NCBI RefSeq assembly: GCF_963678635.1
Contig: NC_087070.1
Span: 23,361,419 to 23,425,418, forward strand
Length of the DNA: 64,000 nucleotides
Direction of reading: 5' to 3'
Source of the DNA: Symsagittifera roscoffensis
Taxonomy: Eukaryota; Xenacoelomorpha; Acoela; Convolutidae
Shown here: one piece after another, positions 52,906 through 61,600 of the stretch
Layout: each line of letters opens with the position of its first letter
Numbering within the stretch: position 1 is the stretch's first letter
The notes under the pieces: generated by a model
The model's input: only the letters and a program-made list of their open reading frames with translations
Told to the model about the DNA's origin: nothing
The model's database searches: none
Made by a program: the position numbers and the translations under genes

Positions 52906-53910
52906 TCATTCGAGTGTATATTCGTTAGCTCTAGGTGCAGTGTGTGTTTTTAGTGATTTTTTATATCCAACGTAAGTAAATTGTCTAGCGGTTAGTGGTG
53001 TAGTGAGTCGATATAGCATGTCCGTATTTCGCTCTATATCGATGTGAGTGTTAGATAAAGGTAAGCAAAGAGGGTTAGTAAAATGATAATATGAGGTCCA
53101 AGAGAGAGTGGGCATTAAAACGTATTCATCTACAAAGTTGCGTGTTTCGTTAGTGTCGTGGGGGGTGTTTAAGGTGTATTGTGGGAATGAGGGTAAGGTG
53201 ATGGCTAAAAATTCTTTTGTGTTAGTATGCTTGGGGTGGTTGATGTATTCACGGGCTGTTCCTGGTTTTGCTGGGAAAGGATGGTTGGGGAACTTTCTTT
53301 TAAAGGTGCGGTAAGCTCTATTAGTGTTGAGTGAAGATTCAGTTGACGTGGATGATGGTGCTAATGATTCAGTATAATTTGAAGAGGGTGTAGGGGTAGG
53401 GGGGTTGGATGAATTTATTGTGGAGGAGATTTGGTTTATGGTTGGGGTATTAAGGTGGTAGGGTTGTTGTTGAAGGGTAATAAAATTATCTAGCTCTGGG
53501 GAGATTCGGGGGGTGTCTGGAGAATGAGATGATTGGTCAGAATGGTATGAGGAGTAGGTTGGGGTAACTTGGGAAGCATAAGAGGGTGTGGGAGTAATTG
53601 GGTCAGGGTTATTGGATAATATGGGTTGAAAAGGGGGTTGAGAAAAATTAGAAGAGTTATGAAAATTATTGGATGGGGATGGTTCTGAGTCGGCAAATTC
53701 ATCGGGGGTTTCAATATTCGGGTTATTGAGTTGTGAGATGGAATATAAAACTGAGATGTGTGAATTAGTGTCGGAATTCATGCCTGATGTTACATTACTA
53801 GGTGGAAAATCGGGTGGCGGAAAAGCAAAAAGTGGTATTATTGGGATTGGAGAGGTAAGATTGGTTGGGTGGGAATTTGATCGGTGTAGTGATCCAAGTT
53901 GGCGGCTCAT
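52906..53910 (-). CDS. R4 accessory ORF Y, 334 aa, overlaps the envelope stop (ATGA)
   Basis: Its ATG overlaps the envelope stop as ATGA (53910-53907), a layout that allows termination-reinitiation. Residues 1 to about 205 are a low-complexity Pro/Ser/Thr/Asn region (for example TPTPSYASQVTPTYSS). Residues about 205-334 look folded (YRTFKRKFPNHPFPAKPG, TRNFVDEYVLMPTLSW). It ends in TGA with the same frame open for another 266 codons. Function unknown; the architecture (disordered Pro-rich head, compact end) resembles ORF X. It may be a structural or matrix-like accessory protein, but that is a guess. Confidence 0.7.
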   Translation of the reverse strand: MSRQLGSLHRSNSHPTNLTSPIPIIPLFAFPPPDFPPSNVTSGMNSDTNSHISVLYSISQLNNPNIETPDEFADSEPSPSNNFHNSSNFSQPPFQPILSNNPDPITPTPSYASQVTPTYSSYHSDQSSHSPDTPRISPELDNFITLQQQPYHLNTPTINQISSTINSSNPPTPTPSSNYTESLAPSSTSTESSLNTNRAYRTFKRKFPNHPFPAKPGTAREYINHPKHTNTKEFLAITLPSFPQYTLNTPHDTNETRNFVDEYVLMPTLSWTSYYHFTNPLCLPLSNTHIDIERNTDMLYRLTTPLTARQFTYVGYKKSLKTHTAPRANEYTLE

Positions 53911-56525
53911 CGTGGGCTAAAAAAATGATTATTTTGAGACTGAAAAGCGGTGGTATGGGGTTGTTCAATAATTTGTTCATAAGTATTATCATCTTGTGAC
54001 TGGTGTGTCATTATATGTTGGATGGGACTTTGTGATGTGGTGAGTCGAAAATTTGGATTATGTGTGATGGCTAAATTTCGAAAATTTCGTGGGACTAGGG
54101 ATAGTGGATGGTTATTTGGTAGGGCTGGTAATTGTGGTGCCGTTGGCGTTATGTCTACATTGTTATGTTCTTCGTCGTATGTATTTTGTCGTGTTGCTAT
54201 TTTTGTGTTATATTCTTTTATTTGTGCGTCTAAAAGAATTTTGTTTATAGATGTAGAAAAGATTCCAAAAAATCCTGCAAAGAGTATGCGTGCTACGCTT
54301 GCTTGTCTGTTTACTTGTGTGTGTATAGCACATGTGTTGTAGATTCCTTTTAAAAGTGAGAAAAGAAATCCAATAAAGTTAAACATTGCGTATAAAATAG
54401 TCAATTTTTCTAAGATGTAGTAGGGCCATCCTAGAAAATCGAGGATCTCATTTTTGAGTGTAACAAAGCTAAAAATGTTAATTGGTGATATATCTTGGGG
54501 ACGGTATTTTTCACCGTTTAGATATATATAATCTTTAATGTCTTTAAAATATCCGCTATAGTCTTGCGTGTAGATATCGGCAAATCCTGCGGTTTCTGCA
54601 AGTTTGCGTAAATTTTGGTCTATTGATTGTCCTTGTATAGTGTCCATTTGTGTTAATAATTCTTGGAATTGTTGTGTTCTAATGTGATGTTGAATATCTG
54701 ATTTTGAATAGATTCCTATTGATTGTAAGTCTATATTTGGGTTTCGAGCAATAGCGCGAATGCTTTCTGGTGAAAATTTTTTGAGTGATTGCATTAATGT
54801 GGGATATGGAGTGAGAAGATAATATTTATTTTCATCAGGGTTTAGTTGTACTACATTGTGGCTGTTTTCTGATCCACATGGGACTGCGGTATCCCAGAAA
54901 TAGGTTCTTCGTGAAAGTGTATCCACGAAATGTACTTTATTCTTATAAAAGATAGGGATTCTTTTATAACATCTTTTATCTTCAAAAACGTATAGTGGTG
55001 ATATTTTTTTAGTACAAGTATAAAACCATAAGATGTTTCCTTCATAGTCTAAAAAATTTGATCTATTTCCAGATAATAAGTATCCTGCATAGGGTATTTT
55101 TAATACTGCTAGTGCAAGTGATTGTAATATTTGTGTTCGTTCTAATTCGCATAGTTGGTGTAGTGTTTCTAATTCGGAGAGTGACATTTCTTGAAAAATT
55201 CGGCTAATTGTATAATCTAGTTTCATATCTAAATGAATATCATAGTGGATATTACCGAAATATGTAGTATTCATTAGTGATAATTCTTGTAAGCGTGTGC
55301 TTCTGGTGTCATGGGGTTTTAGATGTCCACCAGGTTGTCCGTTGCTTTTTTCAAAATTAACTGGTATATAGGATGTTCCTTCGTTTGGAGGATGACCTGT
55401 GGCATATGGGTCAATTTTTACTTTTCCAGTGGTCATGTCGAATCCTTTTTCGTATTCAACTAATATCTCGGAGTATTGTGTTTTGTGAAGTGGGTTTCTG
55501 TATTTACATGCAAGTTCTGTTTCTTGATATATTTGAAAACGTGTCAATTTATTTTCTATATTGTCTATGTTTCTAAAATTAGAACTTAGTTTTCGTGATG
55601 GATGGACTTGTTCATATGGAATTGATTGTATAAAATATTTTTCGTGAAATTTTATCATACGAGCGTGTATTTTTGCTACTTGAAATGTTGTACATGTATC
55701 TTCGGGGAACCAAACAATTGTTGCTTGTGTTCTCGTTGTAGGGTCGCAATAACCTTGATCATTTTTACAAGGTAATCGGATTCCTTGATAGATCATTGTA
55801 TTATCTGATAAATCTCGTGTTAGTTGTATTTTTTCGAGTTGTATTTTCCAATCGAAAAACATTATTTCTTGGTATCCTTTATTTTTTGTGTCTGCTTTGC
55901 AGTTTGATGGGTCATTTATACCAATGTGTGGTATCCAATGTTTATCGTGTAGGTCATAGGTTAATCGTCCGTGTGCGCCGTTATACGGGTATTTTTCGTC
56001 TAGTTTTATATGTCCTTGGTGTCTTTCAAGTTGTGATTGATGTACAGAGTCTGGAAAAACTTGAAAATTAACTAACTTTATTTGGGAGTTTTTATTTTGT
56101 GTGATGTTTAGTCTAAGTAATTCATTTTTACAATCGTCGGGATTGAGATGTAAAAGACGTTCTATATTACTTTGATAGAATGATTCATGGTCAAGTCGGT
56201 TTTTGTTTCCGTTCGAGACTTGTGAACAATGTACTTTCTTTTCGGAAAATGTTGCTGTGAATTTATAACCTGTAACTGTTGTTGCTCGGGCTTTTGAATA
56301 GAGTGTTGCTATTACATCTGTGGTTTCTATAGCTTGTGGTTCTGTTTCACATTGTGATACTTGATTTATTGCATATTTATGTAGTGTTTTTTGTTCATTT
56401 TCTTCACAATCGTAATGTGTTACTAATAAATCTTGTGGTCCTGTACGAGGGGAAGGGTTTATGTTTTGATTTGAGATTACTAGAAAAAGGAGTTGGAGAA
56501 AAATTAATAATTTTAGAATATACAT
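53907..56525 (-). CDS. env: Envelope-like glycoprotein of R4, 872 aa
   Basis: An N-terminal signal peptide (MYILKLLIFLQLLFLVIS) is followed by a large Cys-containing ectodomain with several N-glycosylation sequons (NIT, NTT, NRS). A hydrophobic segment at residues about 695-735 (YYILEKLTILYAMFNFIGFL) could be the membrane anchor, and a second short one lies at about 741-763 (ILFAGFFGIFS). A roughly 110-residue hydrophilic tail follows. The overall plan fits a viral class I or III-type envelope protein. The early HYDC motif and Cys spacing remind me of glycoproteins of negative-strand RNA viruses captured by invertebrate retroelements, a weak inference. Frame intact. It overlaps ORF X by 13 bases at its start and ORF Y by 4 at its end. 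Confidence 0.75.
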   Translation of the reverse strand: MYILKLLIFLQLLFLVISNQNINPSPRTGPQDLLVTHYDCEENEQKTLHKYAINQVSQCETEPQAIETTDVIATLYSKARATTVTGYKFTATFSEKKVHCSQVSNGNKNRLDHESFYQSNIERLLHLNPDDCKNELLRLNITQNKNSQIKLVNFQVFPDSVHQSQLERHQGHIKLDEKYPYNGAHGRLTYDLHDKHWIPHIGINDPSNCKADTKNKGYQEIMFFDWKIQLEKIQLTRDLSDNTMIYQGIRLPCKNDQGYCDPTTRTQATIVWFPEDTCTTFQVAKIHARMIKFHEKYFIQSIPYEQVHPSRKLSSNFRNIDNIENKLTRFQIYQETELACKYRNPLHKTQYSEILVEYEKGFDMTTGKVKIDPYATGHPPNEGTSYIPVNFEKSNGQPGGHLKPHDTRSTRLQELSLMNTTYFGNIHYDIHLDMKLDYTISRIFQEMSLSELETLHQLCELERTQILQSLALAVLKIPYAGYLLSGNRSNFLDYEGNILWFYTCTKKISPLYVFEDKRCYKRIPIFYKNKVHFVDTLSRRTYFWDTAVPCGSENSHNVVQLNPDENKYYLLTPYPTLMQSLKKFSPESIRAIARNPNIDLQSIGIYSKSDIQHHIRTQQFQELLTQMDTIQGQSIDQNLRKLAETAGFADIYTQDYSGYFKDIKDYIYLNGEKYRPQDISPINIFSFVTLKNEILDFLGWPYYILEKLTILYAMFNFIGFLFSLLKGIYNTCAIHTQVNRQASVARILFAGFFGIFSTSINKILLDAQIKEYNTKIATRQNTYDEEHNNVDITPTAPQLPALPNNHPLSLVPRNFRNLAITHNPNFRLTTSQSPIQHIMTHQSQDDNTYEQIIEQPHTTAFQSQNNHFFSPR

Positions 56526-57649
56526 GTGTGTGATAATCCTGAGTATGGATTATAAAATGTAATGTAGCCAATTGTGTTTTTGGTATATCTGTCGTATTTG
56601 TATATTACTTCAGTAGTTATAAACGGTGGTGGTAGTGATTGAGCTGTTATGTTAGGTGGATTTAATGGGTAGGGATGTTGGGTAATATTATTTAACTTAA
56701 CTGTGATTTCAAACTTTAATTGTAAACTGTTTTGTTGGAGTATTTGAATATTGTGATCACGGATATCGTTGTGAATATCTTGGCGATATTGTAATCTGTT
56801 AAGTGCCCAGTTATGAAGGCGGTTACTTTCTTGATGTTGTCCAAATAGTGGTGGAGGTGCTGTAAATGTATTCCAATCTAGTCTTAAAGGAATATTTATT
56901 GATGATTGTTCTCGATATCTGGCGTCGAGATTATTTGGAAAATTTAAGTTAAAAGGTGGTGGTGAAATCTGGCTTATTGATGGTGTTGATGGTAGTGATA
57001 ATGTTTCTGGTAGTGATGAGGATGTTGTTGTATCCGTAGAAATATCTATGGGGTCATTGACTAAATTTGGTTCACCTTGTGTAAATGAATGTGTAGTCCA
57101 ATATGGAAATCGTGATGTTTGGTTTGTGGGGTTGAAAGGGTTTTCACGTATTTGCTCAGATGTTGGTGTTGAACCTAAGTAATCTGATGGTAGGCTTGAG
57201 GTGCTACGTTGTGAAAGAATCGTAGGGGTTTCTGGTAATGTATCAATGGTGTTTTCTGGAGTGTTTTGTGATGGGGATTGAGGTATATCAAAGTGAACTC
57301 GGGGAGTTTGAAAATTTCTGTTTCGTCGAGGATGTATAATTTGTCTATTTATTTCGACTGTATTTTGGTTTTGACTAGAATTTCTTATTCTACTTAGTTC
57401 TTGTGGTAGTGTTGGGTATAGGTTATATGTTGGTTCGCTTAGAGGTGCTTGTCGTTGAACTGGTTCTAGTGGTTCTGATAAACGAGCGTGTCGTTCTTCA
57501 AAAGTGTATGGATTGTCTTGAAAAGAAATTCGTGTAGATGTTTGAGGGTTTTGAGTAGTTGAAGGTGGTGTTTGGTTATCTTGGGATGATGTCGGTGAAG
57601 ACTGATTCTGTGACTGTTGGGTAGCAATTTTTGATGGATTTTTGAATTG
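56513..57649 (-). CDS. R4 accessory ORF X, 378 codons without any ATG
   Basis: The minus-strand frame between TAA at 57652-57650 and TAA at 56515-56513 is open for 378 codons and contains no Met codon at all. The product would be Pro/Ser/Thr/Gln-rich for about 230 residues (SLPSTPSISQISPPPFNLNF) and then more structured (RLDWNTFTAPPPLFGQHQES, NRLHNWALNRLQYRQDIHND). Its stop lies inside the first codons of the envelope gene. Length, clean frame and protein-like C-terminal half argue for real coding. With no start codon, expression must come from splicing onto an upstream exon, from non-AUG initiation, or from recoding. No family recognised. Confidence 0.7.
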   Translation of the reverse strand, partial: QFKNPSKIATQQSQNQSSPTSSQDNQTPPSTTQNPQTSTRISFQDNPYTFEERHARLSEPLEPVQRQAPLSEPTYNLYPTLPQELSRIRNSSQNQNTVEINRQIIHPRRNRNFQTPRVHFDIPQSPSQNTPENTIDTLPETPTILSQRSTSSLPSDYLGSTPTSEQIRENPFNPTNQTSRFPYWTTHSFTQGEPNLVNDPIDISTDTTTSSSLPETLSLPSTPSISQISPPPFNLNFPNNLDARYREQSSINIPLRLDWNTFTAPPPLFGQHQESNRLHNWALNRLQYRQDIHNDIRDHNIQILQQNSLQLKFEITVKLNNITQHPYPLNPPNITAQSLPPPFITTEVIYKYDRYTKNTIGYITFYNPYSGLSHTCIF

Positions 57650-57654
57650 TTACT

Positions 57655-57843
57655 TTAGTGGGAAGGTTTATGTTTATTATAGTATTCTTCCAAAAAAAGA
57701 ATTAGAAGGATTGTTGCTAGGGCAAATGTGAAGATTGCTTTCTTTATACATTTACATATTGTCAAAATGAGGAATGATAAAAATGTTATGAAAATTACAA
57801 ACAATAAAAAAATATCGGTTCTACTGAAAATTGTTCGTATCAT
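57655..57843 (-). CDS. R4 small hydrophobic ORF 2, 62 aa
   Basis: Starts at an ATGA overlap with the preceding ORF (57843-57840). Nearly all of it is membrane-helix-like: FLLFVIFITFLSFLILTI, a short basic KCIKK break, then a second helix (FTFALATILLILFLEEYY) and a charged end. Two-helix hairpin topology, as in small viral ion-channel or accessory membrane proteins, but no homologue recognised. Confidence 0.55.
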   Translation of the reverse strand: MIRTIFSRTDIFLLFVIFITFLSFLILTICKCIKKAIFTFALATILLILFLEEYYNKHKPSH

Positions 57844-58070
57844 TTAGACAAGTTGTATAAATCGTACCTGTGGATATAATCAAGGGTTTTGGAAAGTTGG
57901 AGGAATAGTTCGAGTATAGTGTAGAAAATTAAAAAAATGTTACAAAAAATGATTAGGATTATTAGAAAAGATTCAAGTATATCAAAAAGAAATATTATAA
58001 AGGTTTCAAGTATTGTAAAAAAATGTTTAAGATTTATGAGTATTTGAGTAACTGATTGAGAGAAGAGCAT
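57840..58070 (-). CDS. R4 small hydrophobic ORF 1, 76 aa
   Basis: The ATG at 58070 directly follows the TAA of the frame before it (TAAATG). Hydrophobic core of about 40 residues (FIIFLFDILESFLIILIIFC, NIFLIFYTILELFLQL), then a polar end. Its stop overlaps the next start as ATGA. Could be a membrane protein or a helical bundle. No family recognised. Confidence 0.5.
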   Translation of the reverse strand: MLFSQSVTQILINLKHFFTILETFIIFLFDILESFLIILIIFCNIFLIFYTILELFLQLSKTLDYIHRYDLYNLSK

Positions 58071-58223
58071 TTAAGAAATGATCTCTTGGTCGAATATTTT
58101 TTGCTGTTTGAGGCGATTTTCTAGTGTGGTCGGATTATTTATTAGTTTTTTGACAAGTGGGTTGAGTTTTGTAAAAAATTGTTGGGGGCAATTTTCATGG
58201 TGACTGGGAGGTCGTCTTTTTCT
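58071..58223 (-). CDS. R4 Arg-rich short frame, 50 codons, no in-frame ATG
   Basis: Open between TAA at 58226-58224 and TAA at 58073-58071, the latter abutting the next ATG. It begins RKRRPPSHHENCPQQFF and continues KLNPLVKKLINNPTTLENRL. An acceptor-like CGACCTCCCAG lies at its start. The basic stretch followed by an amphipathic part recalls terminal exons of small retroviral regulators, but short open frames arise by chance, so this is tentative. Confidence 0.35.
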   Translation of the reverse strand, partial: RKRRPPSHHENCPQQFFTKLNPLVKKLINNPTTLENRLKQQKIFDQEIIS

Positions 58224-58667
58224 TTATTTTTGTTTGTCAAATGATCCGGGGTATGGTGAGATTTTTATACTTTAGGCTAATTAAAATGTTCATTTTGTTA
58301 CTTTAGGCTAAGTTAACAAATTTGCTTTGGGGGTATTCGTGGTCTGAGTTGGGGAAATATTGTTGATCTTTGGGTTATTAGATAAGGGAGGGGTATGGTA
58401 TTATGGTGATATTTATTTTAGTTGTCAAGTTGGAGTGGTTTGCTTATTTTTGACCTGGAGGTCGTAAAGTTATAGTTATAGATGTGCCTGGAGTTCTATA
58501 TGATTCGTCTAATTGGTCTTAGTTTGAGTTAGAGAAAGTGACGGATTGGATGAATCCTATTGGTCTATTTTGAACTAGAATTATTACGTACTTGTCAGCA
58601 TGTTATTTTGAAAAATGTAAATGAAAAATGTTTCGGAGGTTTCAAGATTGTGAAGCAAATGTTAAAA
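58224..58667 (-). other. R4 non-coding gap between pol and the accessory region
   Basis: Stop-rich in all minus frames. Carries a 13-base direct repeat (plus strand TACTTTAGGCTAA at 58268-58280 and 58299-58311). Possible site for subgenomic promoter or splice signals. Confidence 0.45.
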
Positions 58668-61600
58668 TTACTTTTGAAATTCCACTTTCTTTAAAATTTT
58701 AGATTGGGGGATGAATATTTTATAGTTTTTACGTGGTTGATTTCGGAGTCTTGTTGTTTTTCTATTTTCTGATTTGTCGATTTGTTCTTGGGGTATTATT
58801 TGTTCGGTCATTTTTCTATTTTTTCTTTGTTTTGGAGATTCTTTATGGTTTTGTGTATTGTTTTTGGTGGCGGTTGGTTTTGTGTTTTGATTTTCGGTGG
58901 GGTTATCATTTTGTTCTGTGTTTTTCAGATGTGGTTCATTTTGAATGATTTTTAATCCTGTGAAAGAATATAATTGAGTTAATTCGCGGAGTGCGTATTC
59001 TTTTGGGTAATAAGGTAATAGGTTGTTTCGATGTTGAACGATTTCTTTTTTGTTTGAGTCGGTAATTTTATATGTGACATCAGTGGGTTTTGCAATTATT
59101 TGGTATGGTCCTTTTCGAAGGGGTTGTAGTTTTTTAGAAATTCCTTTTTGAGTATTAAAATTAGGTATTAAAACAAATGTTCCAATTTTTAATTCGGAGG
59201 CTGGTGTAAAACGTGAATTGATTTGTTCATTAATGTTTTGTCTTTGTAATAACTTTTTTGTTATTTTTTGATAAATTTCATTGTGTTTTTTATCTCTATT
59301 TAGAATCCATTCGGCGTGTGTACCGGAGGCTAGTTTAAGAATTTGTGGGTGATGAAAATGATCTTCATCGTGTGTATGTAAAGGTAGGTTATAACAAATT
59401 GAGTCTTTATTTGGTTGACAATAACCTTGTGCGTTTTTATGAGAATTTGCTGTAAACATTATTGGTTTCCGTGGCTTTTGGTTAAAAACCATTTCGTATG
59501 GTGACATTCCTAAAGTTGTCGTAATTTGTGAATTATATGCTAAGGGAAATAATTTTACATCTGCTGACCATTCGGTATATTTTGTATCATTTCCGTTGAT
59601 GATACATCTAAGATATTCTTGTAATGAACGGTTCATACCTTCGACTAAGCCGTTTGTCCAAGGTGCATGAGATGTACGTGGTTTGTGTTTAATGTTATAT
59701 AAATGACATAGTGTGATAATTTCATTATTTATGAATTCTGTACCGTTGTCTGTAACTAAAATTTCTGGTAGTCCGAATTTTGCTATCCAGTGTTCATAGA
59801 GTGTTGTGTAAGCGTAATAAGCGTTACAATGTGGTACTGGGTTAAGTGCTACATAATGTGTAAATGCGTCAACAATTACCATAATGTAGGAGTTTCCTTC
59901 TGATGAGGGTGAAATTGGTCCTTTAGTATCAAATGAGATACGATGATTAAAGTACAAACTTTGTCCTTTAAAATCTTGTTTTTGTGCTATTTGTTTTTGA
60001 TTTGGGTAAGGTTTATTTAGTTGACATACTATACAGTCATTGCATAGTACTTTTATCCAAATTGGTGCATTTGGGAAATAAAAGTTTTGTATAAAATTTG
60101 AATATGTTTTCTCTGATCCAGAGTGTCCTTTAATATTTTGTGTATGTGAAATATTAAAAGCTATAAGAATCATACTTAAAGGGAGACATGGAACTGTAGA
60201 TTCATTCAGGTTATACTCTAAAAGGTCTGTATTTTCGTTAATTGTTGTGTTGTTAAATTTGCGAAAGTATCGGAGGAGTGTTTTGTTTCCTAGAATGGTT
60301 GAATCTGCTTTGATAGGTTTAGTTTTATATTTGTGCCATGATTTTAGTTGTCTAATTATCGGGTCAAGATTTTGATATTGTTTCAGTGTTGAAATTGTAA
60401 TCGTTTCTGTTGGAGGGAGAAAAATGTTTTCAATTTCGAATTTAGATAAGGGTATTGTATCAAGTGGGTCGTGAAGGTCAAAAACTTGATTTATTGTGTA
60501 TTTTGAATCATTTGTTTGTGGTCCTGATAAATTTATTTTATCAGTTAAATCTTCTTTTTCAATTAGTGGAAAATGGTCTTTCTTAGGCGGGTGTTGTTTT
60601 GTTCGTTTTTGTTGGGTGTTATTTTTTATCCATTGAGAATATGGGATTGGTTTGAAAGTTGATGTTCCAAGTAAATCAACTTCATAATGATTATTTTGAC
60701 AATCTAAATAAAGTGGGAAATGTTGTAAACTATTTATTTGTGATTGTTCAATATCAGTTTTTACTGCATATTTGCATTCCAATCGGGGTGATGTTTCGTT
60801 TTCTGCCAGGTAGAATTTTATGTTTTTGGGTATTTCAACTGTTGTTTTTCGTGTAAGTAATTCAGGTGGTGTATTTCGACTTAAGGTGTCTGGTAATGCA
60901 AGATTTTTTCCTGCAGTCCAAACTATATGTAAGTTTGGAAATTTCATTAGAATTAGTTGAAATCTGTAAACTCGGTGGTTTGGGTTAGATTTTTGTGTAA
61001 AGAGAAAGATGATTGGTTTATGGTCTGTGAATAGAACTGTTGGATGTTTTGATCCAAGTATCAGAAATTCATATTCTGTCAGTGTATATATTATGGCTGT
61101 ACATTCTCTCATTAGAGTTGAGAGTCGTAGCTCTGCTTGAGTGAATAATCGAGAATTTGCTGATATGAGGTTCATTTTATTTGTACCATTATGTGATTGT
61201 AATAGTGCTGCACCGATGCCAAAGTTCGAAGCATCGCACATTGCATAAAATGGTTGATTTGAATCTGGAATTGTGTTTGAAATTTGTTCAGTTAAAAGTT
61301 TCTTTACTTCTTCAAATCGTGTTTGATGTTCTGTGTTCCATTCAAAATTATTTTGTTGTCTAAGGATGTTATAAAATGGTCGTAGATATAATTGCATTTT
61401 ATAAACATATTTACTTAAAAAGTTTAACATTCCAAGAAATTCTTGGATTTTCTTTTTATTTGTTGGTGGTTGAAGTTTTTGAATAGCGTCAATGCGTGAT
61501 TTCAACGGAGTGATTGTTTTTCTTTCTATATTATGTCCTAAGAATTTAACTCTTGTCAAAAAGAAGTGTGATTTATCGGGGGCGGCCTTCAGATTTTCGT

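Noticed and set aside
54022..56533. Plus-strand hydrophobic ORFs opposite the envelope gene
   Set aside because: Antisense of an intact 872-codon ORF in T-rich DNA; hydrophobicity is a by-product of composition.
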